Source: Serratia nevei (GTDB taxonomy: Bacteria; Pseudomonadota; Gammaproteobacteria; Enterobacterales; Enterobacteriaceae). From it: a stretch of 64,000 nt of DNA. The stretch lies in the NCBI RefSeq assembly GCF_024160145.1, contig NZ_JAMYWQ010000004.1, forward strand, positions 1-64,000. The letters are read 5' to 3'. Positions 6,363 through 16,350 of the stretch are shown here, piece after piece (position 1 is the first letter of the stretch; the number at the start of each line of letters is the position of its first letter). Made by a program: the position numbers and the translations under genes. The notes beneath the pieces were generated by a model that saw only the letters and a list, made by a program, of their open reading frames with translations, did no database searches and was not told the DNA's origin.

Positions 6363-7790
6363 TTACTTTTTCACGATCCAGGCATCCTGCCAGTTGGATC
6401 CCACGCCCGGCTCATAATGAGTCGCGCTGCTGGTCCACTGCATGCAGTACCCGCTGTAAGGGAAAGGTTTGCACTGATACACCTTGCCGTCCTTCGGCTG
6501 CAGCACTGTGGTGCCGGCGGTGTATTTACTCAGCTCGTTCGGGAAGACGAAGTTATAGTCGCCATTGCCGCCACCGCCGGTGGAGTCTGCTTCCAAGTTG
6601 AAGTTTTCGATATCAGGCTGAATGCTCTGCCCGTTGTCGTTGCTGGCGATCACTTTCAGCATGTGGTGGCCTTCGCTGACGTTGGTCAGCACGATGGTCA
6701 GCGGCTGGCTGGCGTCTTCCAGCGTCTCTTTCACATAGCCTTTCTCCGTCTGGCCGTGATCGTAAACGCGCGCTTCAACCGTCAGCTTGCCTTTGACCTC
6801 GGCATTGAAGGTCAGCTGGGCTTTACCGTCCTTGATCTTGGTGCTGGACAGATTGCCGATGCGGATCTCTTCGGTGATGGCCGGCGTGTCTTCCTCATAG
6901 GAGATCACCACGCTCTTCAGCGTGCTGCCCTGTTTGGCAAAGACCGCGTTATTGCCGAATACCGGGTTGACGTTGCCTTTGCCGTCTTTCACCCCGGCGC
7001 GCACCGCTTTCTGTTCGGCGTTGATCTTGCTGGCCAGTGCGTGGCTCCAGCGGTTTTTGTCGGTCAGCGCCTCGCTGTCGATCGCCAGCTCGGTTTTCAT
7101 CGCCAGCACTTCGCCGTTTACGTCGAAGAAGCGAGCGATCGCTTTGTCGCCAACCTGCAGGTTTTTACCGGTGAGGGTACCTTGCAACTGCTTGCGCCAT
7201 TCGGATACGACGCCGTCGTCCTCGAAGTTGACGTCAACCACCTGATAGAAACTGTTTTTTGTGTTACTGATTTCCCACACGCCGTAAATCGCCTGATAGC
7301 CGGTTCTCTCAGGCACCATGCATGAGTGAACTTCGCGGTCTTGTGGCGCCTGGCCATGCCCGTCAATGACGCAGAAAGGCTCTTTCTCAAAGGAGTCGCG
7401 CGTCAACGGCTTGTTCACGTCCCAGTCTTGCTTGGTGATGTAATAACGCCAGTTGCGGGTATCGTGCTTGGCCGTAAAATACCAGGTGAAATCTTGCTGG
7501 CCAGCCTTCATGGTATTTAGCCCCCAGACGTTGACGCCCTGGCGATCCAGCGGTTCAAAGCCATTAACCCCGCCGCTGGCCAGCTGGCCGTCGAGCGGCG
7601 TAGCGCCGCCAGGGAAGCCGGAGAACTGCTCAATGCTCTGCGGTTCCCACTGCGCCCGGCCGCAGTCGGTGTTGCTGCCCAGCTTGCACTTGTAGGCGCG
7701 GCTCTCGGGAACTTCGATATAACCGTGCGACCAAGCGGCCGAAGAGGCAGCGAGCGTTGCCATCATCAGGGCAATTTTGGATAATTTCAT
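6363..7790 (-). CDS. gbpA: GbpA-type chitin/GlcNAc-binding lytic polysaccharide monooxygenase (AA10)
   Basis: A 475-residue secreted copper enzyme that cleaves chitin oxidatively and binds GlcNAc surfaces. The signal peptide (1-21) ends AAWS, exposing His22 as the required N-terminal His of the copper brace. The second His is probably His109 in YFTAKHDTRNW. The AA10 domain spans about 22-205. Two GbpA middle domains follow, then a Gly-rich linker (STGGGGNGDY) and a C-terminal CBM73/CBM5-like chitin-binding module with Cys and Trp (VYQCKPFPYSGYCMQW). The start at 7790 has GGAG upstream. In Vibrio cholerae GbpA leaves by type II secretion. Here the gene is next to a complete T2SS, so it is very likely a substrate. 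The much shorter Serratia CBP21 is a different protein. Confidence 0.93.
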   Translation of the reverse strand: MKLSKIALMMATLAASSAAWSHGYIEVPESRAYKCKLGSNTDCGRAQWEPQSIEQFSGFPGGATPLDGQLASGGVNGFEPLDRQGVNVWGLNTMKAGQQDFTWYFTAKHDTRNWRYYITKQDWDVNKPLTRDSFEKEPFCVIDGHGQAPQDREVHSCMVPERTGYQAIYGVWEISNTKNSFYQVVDVNFEDDGVVSEWRKQLQGTLTGKNLQVGDKAIARFFDVNGEVLAMKTELAIDSEALTDKNRWSHALASKINAEQKAVRAGVKDGKGNVNPVFGNNAVFAKQGSTLKSVVISYEEDTPAITEEIRIGNLSSTKIKDGKAQLTFNAEVKGKLTVEARVYDHGQTEKGYVKETLEDASQPLTIVLTNVSEGHHMLKVIASNDNGQSIQPDIENFNLEADSTGGGGNGDYNFVFPNELSKYTAGTTVLQPKDGKVYQCKPFPYSGYCMQWTSSATHYEPGVGSNWQDAWIVKK

Positions 7791-8044
7791 TACGACTCCA
7801 GTTAAATTTATTGGATTCCAACTGAGTGAGAAGAAACTCAAAACAGATGCGGCGATACCGCGAGAGGAATAATAAGTAGAAGCCCTGAGCGCTCGGCACT
7901 TAGAATGCATTAAAATAATAAAACCTAATACCGCGATGATATTAAATGGCATGACAAACGTTTAAAATAATCCGGCAAGCGCAAAATGCCGTAGCGCCGC
8001 GTAAGAAAATAAATACACCGTGCCAACATCACAGAGAAAATAAC

Positions 8045-8407
8045 GTGACATTGAAAAATATTGCCGCAGCGATCGTGGTATCCCTGCTGTTATCCGGCTG
8101 CCAGCACGCCGCCAAATCGGCCCCTGACGCCGAAACCCAACGCGATCAGCTGTCGTCGCTGGTCGGTGCCGGTCAGTTTCTCAAAGACAGGTGCAACCGC
8201 GCCGATATTCCGGCCGGCGATCAGCTCGCGGCGGCGGCGCTGCAGGAAGCGAAGAAAAAAGGATGGCCCCCGGCGCTCAATCGCGCCCAACTGCTTGAAG
8301 CGGGTAAAAACGTCGCCGCGCAGTTGGCGGCCGACGCTACGCCGCTGCAGGAAAAGTGCAGCGGACTCAATCGCTCGCTGGCGCCTTTTTTAGCCCAGCT
8401 GCGTTAG
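8045..8407 (+). CDS. gspS: Type II secretion pilotin GspS (PulS/OutS family lipoprotein)
   Basis: A 120-residue outer-membrane lipoprotein that carries the secretin GspD to the outer membrane. The signal peptide ends in the lipobox LLSG-Cys19. The mature part is helical and has the conserved Cys pair (DRCNRADIP and EKCSGLN) of the PulS/OutS fold. Translation appears to start at GTG 8045; a TTG two codons later is the alternative. It is the only secretion gene here on the + strand. Its stop overlaps the gspO stop by four bases tail-to-tail. GspD in this cluster has an S-domain-like C-terminus, as a pilotin-dependent secretin should. Confidence 0.85.
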   Translation: MTLKNIAAAIVVSLLLSGCQHAAKSAPDAETQRDQLSSLVGAGQFLKDRCNRADIPAGDQLAAAALQEAKKKGWPPALNRAQLLEAGKNVAAQLAADATPLQEKCSGLNRSLAPFLAQLR

Positions 8408-9219
8408 CCCCCGATCGGCAGCGCAAGCCACTGGCAGGCCACCGCGCCTGCGCCCGCCGTCGCCAGTCCCGGCCCGAAGGGCAGTGGCTGGGCCGCATCG
8501 CCGCCGCGCCACACGCGCAGCCACAGCCACAGCAGGCTGCCGGTGGCGGCGAACAGCAGGATCGACGGCAAAGCGGCGTAGCCGCCCCAGGCACCGAGCG
8601 CCGCCAGCAGTTTGAAATCGCCGTATCCCAGCCCCTCGCGGCCGGTCGCCAAGCGAAATCCCCAATACAGCAGCCACAGCGTCAGATAGCCCGCCATCGC
8701 GCCGATGACCGCCGCCGGCAAAAAAGCCGGGTGCGCCAGGCAATGCCACAGTAAACCAACCCACAGCAGTGGCAACGTCAGGCCATCCGGCAGCAGCTGA
8801 CGCTCGCTGTCGATCGCCGCCAACGCCAGCAGTAACGCAACCAACGCCAGCATGAAAAACCAGTCCATCCCGATGCCAAGACGCCAGGCCAGCGTTATCC
8901 CCATCAGCATCAGAAATAATTCCAGCAGCGGATAACGCGCGGCAATAGGACGGCGGCAATAACGACAGCGGCCACGCAGCAGCAGCCAACTTAATAAAGG
9001 AATATTATCGAACGCCGATAATTGTTTTGTGCACGACGGACAGAATGAACGCGGCCAAAAGAGATTAAACCGCTCGGCCTGCGCCGTTTCCATTTCGCGC
9101 TCAAGCATAATGGGCAGCCGATAAACGACCACGTTAATAAAACTGCCGACGCACAGACTCAACACGGCGCTAAATAACAGCCAGTGTTCATCCGCCGCCG
9201 CGTTGATGGCGAATAGCAT
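8404..9219 (-). CDS. gspO: Prepilin peptidase/N-methyltransferase GspO
   Basis: A 271-residue inner-membrane aspartic protease that trims the leader of pseudopilins and methylates the new N-terminus. A four-Cys zinc site is visible at 60/63 and 85/88 (CPSC and CRYC). Catalytic aspartates are at 137 (AAIDSE) and 201 (GYGDFK). Several membrane spans follow, and the length is normal. The gene closes the T2SS operon, 36 bases after gspM. Its substrates are the five pseudopilins encoded upstream. Confidence 0.96.
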   Translation of the reverse strand: MLFAINAAADEHWLLFSAVLSLCVGSFINVVVYRLPIMLEREMETAQAERFNLFWPRSFCPSCTKQLSAFDNIPLLSWLLLRGRCRYCRRPIAARYPLLELFLMLMGITLAWRLGIGMDWFFMLALVALLLALAAIDSERQLLPDGLTLPLLWVGLLWHCLAHPAFLPAAVIGAMAGYLTLWLLYWGFRLATGREGLGYGDFKLLAALGAWGGYAALPSILLFAATGSLLWLWLRVWRGGDAAQPLPFGPGLATAGAGAVACQWLALPIGG

Positions 9220-9255
9220 AATTTTTCCTGATTTCTGATAATGGGTTCGCGTTGG

Positions 9256-9711
9256 TTACATCGACGGCGGTGTCGTCACCCGCAGCAGGCTGACCTGCAC
9301 GACGCCCGGCGTCTCCGCGCGTTCCACGGCGAGTGCCAGCACGCGGATGCCGTGCTCACGCTGCAGGGTGGCCAGCCACGACAACAGATGCTCAAACGGA
9401 ACGGGCGACAGCTTCACCCGTATATCCGCCTCACTTTCCGTCAGGTCGGCAATGGGGATGCGGAACGCCTGCGCGCTCTGCCGCAGCCGCTCCGGCAGTT
9501 GCTCGCGCGTGGCGGCGTCCTGCGGCAAACGCGCCTGCAGTTGCCGCAGGACGTGCGCCTGCTCCTGCAGCGCCGCCAAGCGCCGGGCATTTTTCTGCGC
9601 CTGTGAAAACTGATGCAGGCAGTAGCCGCAGGCCATCAGCATCAACAGGCTTAACAGTACCGCCCGCCGTAGCGGCTTATCACGGAGCACCCCGCGCCAC
9701 CACGCTTTCAT
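9256..9711 (-). CDS. gspM: Type II secretion protein GspM
   Basis: A 151-residue inner-membrane platform protein with one N-terminal span (about 16-33, AVLLSLLMLMACGYCL), a coiled-coil-prone stretch (34-70) and a small periplasmic ferredoxin-like domain. GspM binds GspL in the assembly platform. Its start overlaps the gspL stop by four bases. The sequence is weakly conserved, so the call rests on size, topology and position between gspL and gspO. Confidence 0.88.
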   Translation of the reverse strand: MKAWWRGVLRDKPLRRAVLLSLLMLMACGYCLHQFSQAQKNARRLAALQEQAHVLRQLQARLPQDAATREQLPERLRQSAQAFRIPIADLTESEADIRVKLSPVPFEHLLSWLATLQREHGIRVLALAVERAETPGVVQVSLLRVTTPPSM

Positions 9712-10838
9712 CGTTCCCCCCTTACCGTCAGGATCGCCAGGTTGGGCGCGTTCCCCTCGCTGAACGTCATGCTGACACCGCCGTCGTTAACCGGCGCCGG
9801 CAGCGGCACATCGTTGCGGTTCACCGTCACCACCAGACGATCGTCGGCGGCATCGAAAGCCAGCGCCTGCAGCTGCGGCGGCGCCCATAACGCGAGCGCC
9901 CCGGCCGCGTAGGGCAGCAGCCTGAACAGCTGCGGTGCATCCAGGGCCTCCTGCATACGCCGCACCCGCGCGTTCGCCGCCTGCTCGGCAAGCGCCGGCG
10001 CGGCCTGATCCGGCAGCAGGTGCCGAGAGAGCGTCGCAATCTGGCTCTCGCTCTGCCGGGCCATCAACTGGTGATGCAGCCCCCCCGCCAACAGCGAACC
10101 GGTGAGCAGCAACAGTGCACAGGCGGCCTTATCGGGCAGCCGGCGCGGCCGACATACCCTCGGTTTAAAACGTCCCTGCAACAGCGTGAATGTGCTGTTC
10201 CAGGCCTCTTCAGCCAGCCGCCAGAGCGGATCTTCGTCGAGAGTCGCCGCTTCCCAGCCTGCCGGAAGCTCCCCGCCGCAGTGCCGACACCAGTCCGGCG
10301 TCGGCAATGACGTGCCGCCCAGCCAGGCGTCGGGTAGCTGCATACCCTGCCCGTTTCCCGTTCGGATCAACCACTGGTTGCGCCAATGCAGCGCGCTGCA
10401 TTGGCCCGGCAGCGGCAGTGCCAGCACGTCGGGCAGCATTTTATCGGCACGAATGCCGCAGGCGCTCAGGCGATCGACCCACGCCTGCATCTGCGCCGGC
10501 GCGACACCGGCGAGGGTGAAATCGCGCTGCGCCTTGTGCAGCACCGCCCAGTGCATCTGCTCGGCATCGGCCAGCAACCCGGCCTCATGGGGGTAGGCCA
10601 GCGCCAGCGGCGTCGCCTGCCGGGCTTTGCCCTGGAATGTCGTATGCCTCAGCGCCACATGACGGCTGGGCACCAGCACCACCACCCGGCTGCCCTGCGC
10701 CATGGCCGCCAACTCGCCGCCTCCCTCGGCCAGACAGAGGCGGGCGGCGAAACGGCAACGCGTCTCGCCGACACGGCCCCAGCGCACATCGGCCATCGAA
10801 TCGTCACCCAGCGCGATAAGCAGGATCGTGTTCGCCAT
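9708..10838 (-). CDS. gspL: Type II secretion protein GspL
   Basis: A 376-residue bitopic platform protein. The N-terminal cytoplasmic actin-like domain (about 1-225) recruits the ATPase GspE. One span near 240-258 (ACALLLLTGSLLAGG) is followed by a periplasmic domain that contacts GspM. Residues VLVPSRHVALRHTTF near 50-65 fit the family. It starts three bases after the gspK stop and overlaps gspM by four. The length is slightly short but normal for the family. Confidence 0.92.
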   Translation of the reverse strand: MANTILLIALGDDSMADVRWGRVGETRCRFAARLCLAEGGGELAAMAQGSRVVVLVPSRHVALRHTTFQGKARQATPLALAYPHEAGLLADAEQMHWAVLHKAQRDFTLAGVAPAQMQAWVDRLSACGIRADKMLPDVLALPLPGQCSALHWRNQWLIRTGNGQGMQLPDAWLGGTSLPTPDWCRHCGGELPAGWEAATLDEDPLWRLAEEAWNSTFTLLQGRFKPRVCRPRRLPDKAACALLLLTGSLLAGGLHHQLMARQSESQIATLSRHLLPDQAAPALAEQAANARVRRMQEALDAPQLFRLLPYAAGALALWAPPQLQALAFDAADDRLVVTVNRNDVPLPAPVNDGGVSMTFSEGNAPNLAILTVRGER

Positions 10839-10841
10839 CGT

Positions 10842-11744
10842 TTACCCTTCCCCTCCATCAAATTGACGCCCGCTGACCATGCCCCCTGACGAGCCCGGCT
10901 GCAACGCGCTGACAAGCCGATAACGCCTGTCGTTCAACGTTAGCTGCAGCTGTACAATCCAGCGGCTGTCGTCGAAAACCAATCGTTCACCGAGATCGTC
11001 ATCACCCAGCGCCTGCAGCGCTTTTTCCTGCGACAAAAACGTCAGCGTCTGCCACCCCTGCGGCGGACGGGCCGCCAGCAGCGCCCGCAGCCGTTCATCG
11101 CTCAGGGCGTTCATCAGCATCGCCCGCAGCAGCGGCAATTGCACCTCGCTCACGGCATCCGGGTTGACGTGCAGTTCGGCATCCGGCGCCGCACAAAGCT
11201 GCGGTGCCAGGCGCAGGTAAAGCTCGCGGTCGATGCCGGCCAGCTCCCGCAGTTCACTGATATCCCCCATCAGATACCCTTCGCCATAAGCCCGGGCGAC
11301 GATCGCATCGGCAATCGCGCCCGCCTGCGCCTCGGCGATCCCCAGGTTGTTCAGTAGCAGCATGAATATCCGCCTCTCCTTATTGGGGGGAGCCCCTTCA
11401 CGGTCATCAACATCCGCCGGGCCGGCGGCGCGGATCAGGGCATTCACGTTGAAGCAGACGTCGACCCGACGCAGGCGTATCTCCACTTCCCCTTCTTCGG
11501 TGCGCATACTGAGCGCCGCCCCTGATGCCCCCCACGCCTTGCGCTGTTCTCCCGCCGGCTGCCACCGCTGCAGGGCATAGACCTCCCCACCCAACAGCAG
11601 CCATTTGGCCCTCAGCCGATCCTGTTGAGACTGGGTGCGCGCCAACGACCGCTGCCAGTTGTCGTTGATATTGACCGCCACGATCGCCATCAGCGACATC
11701 ATCAGCAGCACCATCAACAGCGCCATACCGCGTTGTTTTTTCAT
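10842..11744 (-). CDS. gspK: Minor pseudopilin GspK
   Basis: A 300-residue large minor pseudopilin thought to sit at the tip of the pseudopilus with GspI and GspJ. The leader KKQRG is followed by MALLMVLLMMSLMA, so Glu at position 5 of the mature protein is missing, as usual in GspK. The ATG at 11744 overlaps the gspJ stop by four bases, which settles the start. A large helical domain follows, with DINA/ISELRELAGID-type sequence near the middle. It is in the expected place between gspJ and gspL. Confidence 0.94.
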   Translation of the reverse strand: MKKQRGMALLMVLLMMSLMAIVAVNINDNWQRSLARTQSQQDRLRAKWLLLGGEVYALQRWQPAGEQRKAWGASGAALSMRTEEGEVEIRLRRVDVCFNVNALIRAAGPADVDDREGAPPNKERRIFMLLLNNLGIAEAQAGAIADAIVARAYGEGYLMGDISELRELAGIDRELYLRLAPQLCAAPDAELHVNPDAVSEVQLPLLRAMLMNALSDERLRALLAARPPQGWQTLTFLSQEKALQALGDDDLGERLVFDDSRWIVQLQLTLNDRRYRLVSALQPGSSGGMVSGRQFDGGEG

Positions 11745-12352
11745 GATGGCCTCGCGGCGGGCAACGCGACGATGCGCCGCACCTCTCCCAGTGCGGGGGT
11801 TTCGACGACGATCTCCACCGCCTGCGGCAGCAGTCCGCCGGCGCGCCAGGCCGTCAGCCATTCGCCCTGCTGGTAAAAACGCAGGCGGAACCGCGTCACC
11901 TCCGGCAGCAGCAACACGCTGCGCGCCGCCGCCTGCGGGCTGCTTAAATTCGGGTAACTGAGACGCTCGAGCCGCCCCTGGCGGTAGCGATACGCCACCC
12001 GCTCCAGCGTGGCGCGCGGCAGCCGGGCCTGCGGATTCGGCCAGCCGTTTCGGATCAGCAGCAGCTGAAAATCCGCGTCCTCACCCGCCGTCTGCAGCGC
12101 CGCGAACTCCGGCGCCGCCGGCAAGCGCTTATCGCCAATCGGCGACCGCGCCTGCGCATGAGTGACATCGCGTTCGACGATCGCCAGCGCCCGTTGCAGC
12201 TGGGTCAGCTGGGTCGATTTGCGCCGGGTGATGTCATCGTTTTTCAGCACGCCCCTGAAGACCGCCAGGGCCGTGAGCGACAGCATGGCGAACAGGGCGA
12301 TGGCCAGCAGCATTTCGACCAGCGTAAAACCGCATTGCGAACCGCGTTTCAT
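11741..12352 (-). CDS. gspJ: Minor pseudopilin GspJ
   Basis: A 203-residue pseudopilin of the tip complex. The prepilin signal is short (MKRGSQCG) and is followed by FTLVEMLLAIALFAM with Glu5. The globular part has the usual length and a central YRYRQGRLERL strand pair. Start and stop overlap gspI and gspK by four bases each, which indicates tightly coupled translation. Confidence 0.95.
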   Translation of the reverse strand: MKRGSQCGFTLVEMLLAIALFAMLSLTALAVFRGVLKNDDITRRKSTQLTQLQRALAIVERDVTHAQARSPIGDKRLPAAPEFAALQTAGEDADFQLLLIRNGWPNPQARLPRATLERVAYRYRQGRLERLSYPNLSSPQAAARSVLLLPEVTRFRLRFYQQGEWLTAWRAGGLLPQAVEIVVETPALGEVRRIVALPAARPS

Positions 12353-12726
12353 GGCAGCGCCCTGTAGGTCAGCATCTCCACCAGCGCGCTGCGATCCTGC
12401 GGATCGCGCCGGACTTCGATCGCGATCGCCCGCATTCCGGCGTCGCTGGTCTCCTGCCCACGATAGCGCCAGTGCCAGATTTCACCGGCCATCACCGCGG
12501 TGCCCGAATGCCAGGCCAGCGTCGGCGGATGCGGATCGAGCTGCAGCAGCGTCAGCTGGTTGTCCGCCACCCACAGCGCGACGGTCTTGGCTTCGATCGC
12601 GCTCAGGCTGCGCACCTGGCCGCCGGTACTGTTGATCAGCGCCAGGCAGCCAATGGCGAAGATCATCAAGGCCACCATCACCTCCAGCAGCGTCATGCCC
12701 CGCTGGCGTTTAATTTTCCGCGTCAT
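12349..12726 (-). CDS. gspI: Minor pseudopilin GspI
   Basis: A 125-residue minor pseudopilin that nucleates the tip trimer with GspJ and GspK. The leader ends KRQRG and the mature protein begins MTLLEVMVALMIFAI with Glu5. The ATG at 12726 was chosen because it gives a normal ten-residue leader and lies inside the last codons of gspH (17-base overlap). The globular domain is short, as in homologues. Confidence 0.95.
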   Translation of the reverse strand: MTRKIKRQRGMTLLEVMVALMIFAIGCLALINSTGGQVRSLSAIEAKTVALWVADNQLTLLQLDPHPPTLAWHSGTAVMAGEIWHWRYRGQETSDAGMRAIAIEVRRDPQDRSALVEMLTYRALP

Positions 12727-13180
12727 CGCAACGAATATCCGTCGTGTCAAATACGAAGTAACCGGGTGCCTGCAATCGCCACAGGCACTTGCCCTGCGAC
12801 AACGCCACGCTGAACGCGGTGGTTTCGCCCCCCGGATACAACCAAACCTGCGGCATCTGCGCCGCAGCGTCGTCCAGCGTGACGGGTTGCCCCTCAACGC
12901 TCAGCCGCAGCGCGATGCCCTCCGGCAAAACGTATTCCTCCCGCGCCTCTTCGGCGACGACGCTGCGCCAACCGCCGCCGGCGAACGCCACGCCATAACT
13001 CACCCCTTCGCGTTCGGCCCGCTCGGCGAGGGCATACAGCCAATGGCTCAGCCGTTCGCCCTGCCGCGCCAGCGGCTTCTCATCCGCCGGAAAACTCAAC
13101 ATTACCAGGCCGCTGGTCACGCCCAGCAGCAGCAATACCAGCATGATCTCCAGCAGCGTAAAGCCGCGTATGCGCCTCAT
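12710..13180 (-). CDS. gspH: Minor pseudopilin GspH
   Basis: A 156-residue pseudopilin that joins the tip complex to the GspG shaft. Leader MRRIRG, then FTLLEIMLVLLLLG with Glu5. The beta-rich C-terminal part includes LPEGIALRL and PQVWLYPGGETTAF, typical of GspH. Its ATG overlaps the gspG stop by four bases. Confidence 0.95.
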   Translation of the reverse strand: MRRIRGFTLLEIMLVLLLLGVTSGLVMLSFPADEKPLARQGERLSHWLYALAERAEREGVSYGVAFAGGGWRSVVAEEAREEYVLPEGIALRLSVEGQPVTLDDAAAQMPQVWLYPGGETTAFSVALSQGKCLWRLQAPGYFVFDTTDIRCDDAEN

Positions 13181-13629
13181 GGCGCGTCAGCGTCAGCCAC
13201 CCAGTTGCCGATGTCGTCATCGGTGTCGGCGACGCCGTCCTGGCCCAGAGAGAACACGTCCAGTTTGCCGTGGCGCCCCGGGTTGCGCAGACGGTACTCC
13301 TGCCCCCAGGGATCTTGCGGCAACCGGCGAATATAGCCGTCTTCGGGATAATTCCTCGGGATTGGCGCCAGCACCGGCCGGGTCACCAACGCCGCCAGGC
13401 CCTGCTCCGCGCTGGGATAACGCCCGTTATCCAGCTTGTACATATCCAGCGCGTTCTCCAGCGCCACGATATCGCTGGCGGCCTTTTGCCGATCGGCCTT
13501 CTCCTTGTTTCCCATCAGGCTTGGAATGGTCAGGCTGGCCAACAGTCCCAGAATGACGATCACCACCATGATTTCCAGCAGCGTGAATCCACGCTGTCGA
13601 GACCTGCGCATTTTGCTGATATTAATCAT
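13177..13629 (-). CDS. gspG: Major pseudopilin GspG
   Basis: The 150-residue main subunit of the periplasmic pseudopilus. The leader of 14 residues ends RQRG, followed by FTLLEIMVVIVILG with Glu5. The C-terminal calcium-binding region is present (DPWGQEYRLRNPG and SLGQDGVADTDDDIGNW). The ATG at 13629 has GGAGAG at good spacing; the ATG seven codons earlier does not. A 23-base gap separates it from gspF. Confidence 0.97.
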   Translation of the reverse strand: MINISKMRRSRQRGFTLLEIMVVIVILGLLASLTIPSLMGNKEKADRQKAASDIVALENALDMYKLDNGRYPSAEQGLAALVTRPVLAPIPRNYPEDGYIRRLPQDPWGQEYRLRNPGRHGKLDVFSLGQDGVADTDDDIGNWVADADAP

Positions 13630-13652
13630 TTTTCTCTCCATTAACGGCATAA

Positions 13653-14864
13653 TTAACCGACCATATTATTCAGCTGCAATATCGGCTGCAGGATGGCCAA
13701 AATGATAAACAGCACCGAGCCGGCCATCGCGATCACCAATAAAGGCTCGAACAGCCCCAACGCCAGCGTGATTTGCCGGCTGAAAGCCTCCTGCTGCATC
13801 GCCGCCGCCCGCTCGAGCATCATGTCCAGCTCACCGCTGCGCTCGCCGGACATGATCATGTGCCGCATCATCGGCGAGAACAGCGCGGTACCCTCGAGCG
13901 ACGGCGATAATCCTTCGCCTTCCCGCACCCGCTCCATCGCCGCCAGCAGCCGTTCACGGGCGGCGTCGTTGCCCAACACGCCGGCGCTGATGCGCATCGC
14001 CTCCAGCAACGGCACCGCGCTGGCGTTCAAAATGCTCAGCGTTTTGGCGTAGCGCGCCGTATTCACCGCCAGCGACAGCTTGCCGACCACCGGCAGCCGT
14101 AGGATGAACGCATGCCAGCGCACGCGCCGCGCCGGATCCCGCAGGCGATAGCGGAAGGCGCCAAGACCCGTCAGCGCCAACATCAGCGCCGCCGCCCCCC
14201 ATTGGCGCAGCCCGTCGCTGGCACCGAGCAGCATTCGGGTCGAGAGCGGCAAGGTCTGCTTCATATGCACAAACTGTTCGATCACCTTCGGCACCACCGC
14301 CGTCAGCAGGATCGCCACCACGCCGATCGCTACCGTCGTCAGCACCATCGGGTACACCAGCGCCTGCACAATCTTGTTCTTCATCTGCTGGCGCTGTTCG
14401 ACGTAGTCGGCCAGCCGTTCCAGCACCGGCGCCAGATGGCCGGAAATCTCACCGGCCGCCACCATAGCGCAGTAGAGGCGGTCAAAAATTCGCGGATGCT
14501 GCCCCAGCGCCTGCGCCAGCGGGAAGCCTTCCAGAATGCGCAGCCGCACCTGAGCCAGCGCCGCCTGCAAACCTTTCTTCTCGGTTTGCCGCGTCACCGC
14601 CATCAGCGCTTCTTCCAGCGGCAGCGCGGCAGACAGCAGCGTCGCCAGCTGCCGGGTCAGCAGCGCCAGATCGCCGCTGCTCACGCCGCTCATCCCGCGG
14701 CCGCCAAGCATGGCGGCGAAAACGGATCGCCTGCGCGCGTGCACCGCCAGCACCTGCCAGCCCTTTTCTCGCAAGCAATCGCGGGCATGACGCAGGGAAT
14801 CCGCTTCCAACACGCCACGTCGGGCGCGCCCCTCGCGATCGCAGGCGCGATAATCAAATTTCAT
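13653..14864 (-). CDS. gspF: Type II secretion platform protein GspF
   Basis: A 403-residue polytopic core of the inner-membrane platform, contacting GspE and GspL. Two repeated T2SSF domains (about 70-190 and 270-395) with three membrane spans are visible, and the repeats carry LARQL/LLEAM-type motifs. It starts within the last codons of gspE (11-base overlap). Length is standard. Confidence 0.96.
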   Translation of the reverse strand: MKFDYRACDREGRARRGVLEADSLRHARDCLREKGWQVLAVHARRRSVFAAMLGGRGMSGVSSGDLALLTRQLATLLSAALPLEEALMAVTRQTEKKGLQAALAQVRLRILEGFPLAQALGQHPRIFDRLYCAMVAAGEISGHLAPVLERLADYVEQRQQMKNKIVQALVYPMVLTTVAIGVVAILLTAVVPKVIEQFVHMKQTLPLSTRMLLGASDGLRQWGAAALMLALTGLGAFRYRLRDPARRVRWHAFILRLPVVGKLSLAVNTARYAKTLSILNASAVPLLEAMRISAGVLGNDAARERLLAAMERVREGEGLSPSLEGTALFSPMMRHMIMSGERSGELDMMLERAAAMQQEAFSRQITLALGLFEPLLVIAMAGSVLFIILAILQPILQLNNMVG

Positions 14865-16350
14865 CGCCGTCCCCCTCGCGCGTCACCCGCAGCACCTCCT
14901 CCAGGCTGGTCTCTCCGGCGCGCATTTTGGCGATCCCATCCTGGCGCAGCGGCAGATAGCGTTCGGCGGCCAGTTTCGCGATGTCCAGCTCGCCGTCACC
15001 GCGGTGGATCGCCCTGCGCATCGGTTCATCCAGCACTAACAGTTCGTGCAAGCCGATTCGGCCGTGATATCCCTGCCCGCCGCAGGCCTCGCACCCCAGC
15101 GGGCGCCAGCAGGTTACCGCCGGCGTCGGGGGCAGCCCCAGCAGGCGCCGCTGCGCGTCAGGCAACGCATAAGGCTCACGGCACTGCGGGCACAGCCGGC
15201 GCACCAGGCGCTGCGCCAACACGCCGCTGAGCGAACTCGAAAGCAAGAACGGTTCGACCCCCATGTCCCGCAGCCGGGTCACGGCGCCGATCGCCGTGTT
15301 GGTATGCAGGGTCGACAGCACCAAATGCCCGGTCAATGAGGCCTGCACCGCGATCTGCGCCGTTTCGCCGTCGCGGATCTCGCCGATCAGCACCACATCG
15401 GGATCCTGGCGCAGCAGCGCGCGCAGCCCGCGCGCGAAGGTCATGTCCACCTTGGGATTCACCTGCGTCTGCGCGATGCCGGCCAGCTCATACTCAACGG
15501 GATCTTCGATAGTCATGATGTTGCGCTGTTCGTCGTTGATCTGGCTCAGCAAGGTATAGAGCGTGGTGCTCTTGCCGGAGCCGGTCGGCCCGGTGACCAG
15601 AATGATGCCGTGCGGCTGGCGGATCAGGCGCAGCAACGCCTGCTGGTGCGCCGGTGCCATGCCCAGGCTGGGCAGTTCGAGCCGCACGCCCTGTTTGTCC
15701 AACAGGCGCATGACCACCCGCTCGCCGTGGCTGGCCGGCATCACCGACACCCGCACGTCGATCGCCCGTCCGCCGATCTTCAGCGCCATGCGCCCATCCT
15801 GCGGCACGCGCTTCTCGGCGATATCCAGCTTCGACATCACCTTGATGCGCGACACCAGCAGCGCCGCCAGCTTGCGCTGCGGTGCCAGAATGCGCCGCAG
15901 TGCGCCGTCGATGCGAAAGCGGATCACCAGCTCGCTTTCGTAGGTTTCGATATGGATATCGGAGGCGCGCTCTTTGATTGCCTCGCTCAGTAACGCGTTG
16001 ATCAGGCGGATGATCGGCGCATCGTCCTGTTCGTCCAACAGATCTTGCTGCTGCGGCAGCTCTTCCGCCAGCGCGTAGAAATCCAGCTCGCCGCCCAGAT
16101 CGTCGATCATTCTCTGCGCCTGGCCGCTCTCCTGCTGGTAGTGCGCCACCAGCCGCTGTTCAAAGACCTCCGTTTCCAACCGGGCCAGCGTCGGCTCGCC
16201 GGGCAGGCAGCGGTACGCTTCCATCAAGGCGGCGTGGCTCGTTTCAGGGTGGCAATAAATCTGAATGCCGTTCTGCCCATCGACGGCCAGCACGCCCTGC
16301 TGGCGCGCCCAGGCGAAAGGCAGCAGCGGCCCCGCAGCACGAGGCTTCAC
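14854..16350 (-). CDS. gspE: Type II secretion ATPase GspE
   Basis: A 498-residue cytoplasmic hexameric ATPase that powers pseudopilus assembly. An N-terminal GspL-binding domain is followed by the secretion ATPase domain with Walker [12 protein letters not shown], an Asp box, Walker [12 protein letters not shown] and a His box. The four-Cys zinc loop of GspE is intact (CPQC and CEAC). Translation starts at a GTG overlapping the gspD stop by four bases. All catalytic motifs are present. Confidence 0.97.
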   Translation of the reverse strand: MKPRAAGPLLPFAWARQQGVLAVDGQNGIQIYCHPETSHAALMEAYRCLPGEPTLARLETEVFEQRLVAHYQQESGQAQRMIDDLGGELDFYALAEELPQQQDLLDEQDDAPIIRLINALLSEAIKERASDIHIETYESELVIRFRIDGALRRILAPQRKLAALLVSRIKVMSKLDIAEKRVPQDGRMALKIGGRAIDVRVSVMPASHGERVVMRLLDKQGVRLELPSLGMAPAHQQALLRLIRQPHGIILVTGPTGSGKSTTLYTLLSQINDEQRNIMTIEDPVEYELAGIAQTQVNPKVDMTFARGLRALLRQDPDVVLIGEIRDGETAQIAVQASLTGHLVLSTLHTNTAIGAVTRLRDMGVEPFLLSSSLSGVLAQRLVRRLCPQCREPYALPDAQRRLLGLPPTPAVTCWRPLGCEACGGQGYHGRIGLHELLVLDEPMRRAIHRGDGELDIAKLAAERYLPLRQDGIAKMRAGETSLEEVLRVTREGDGDEI

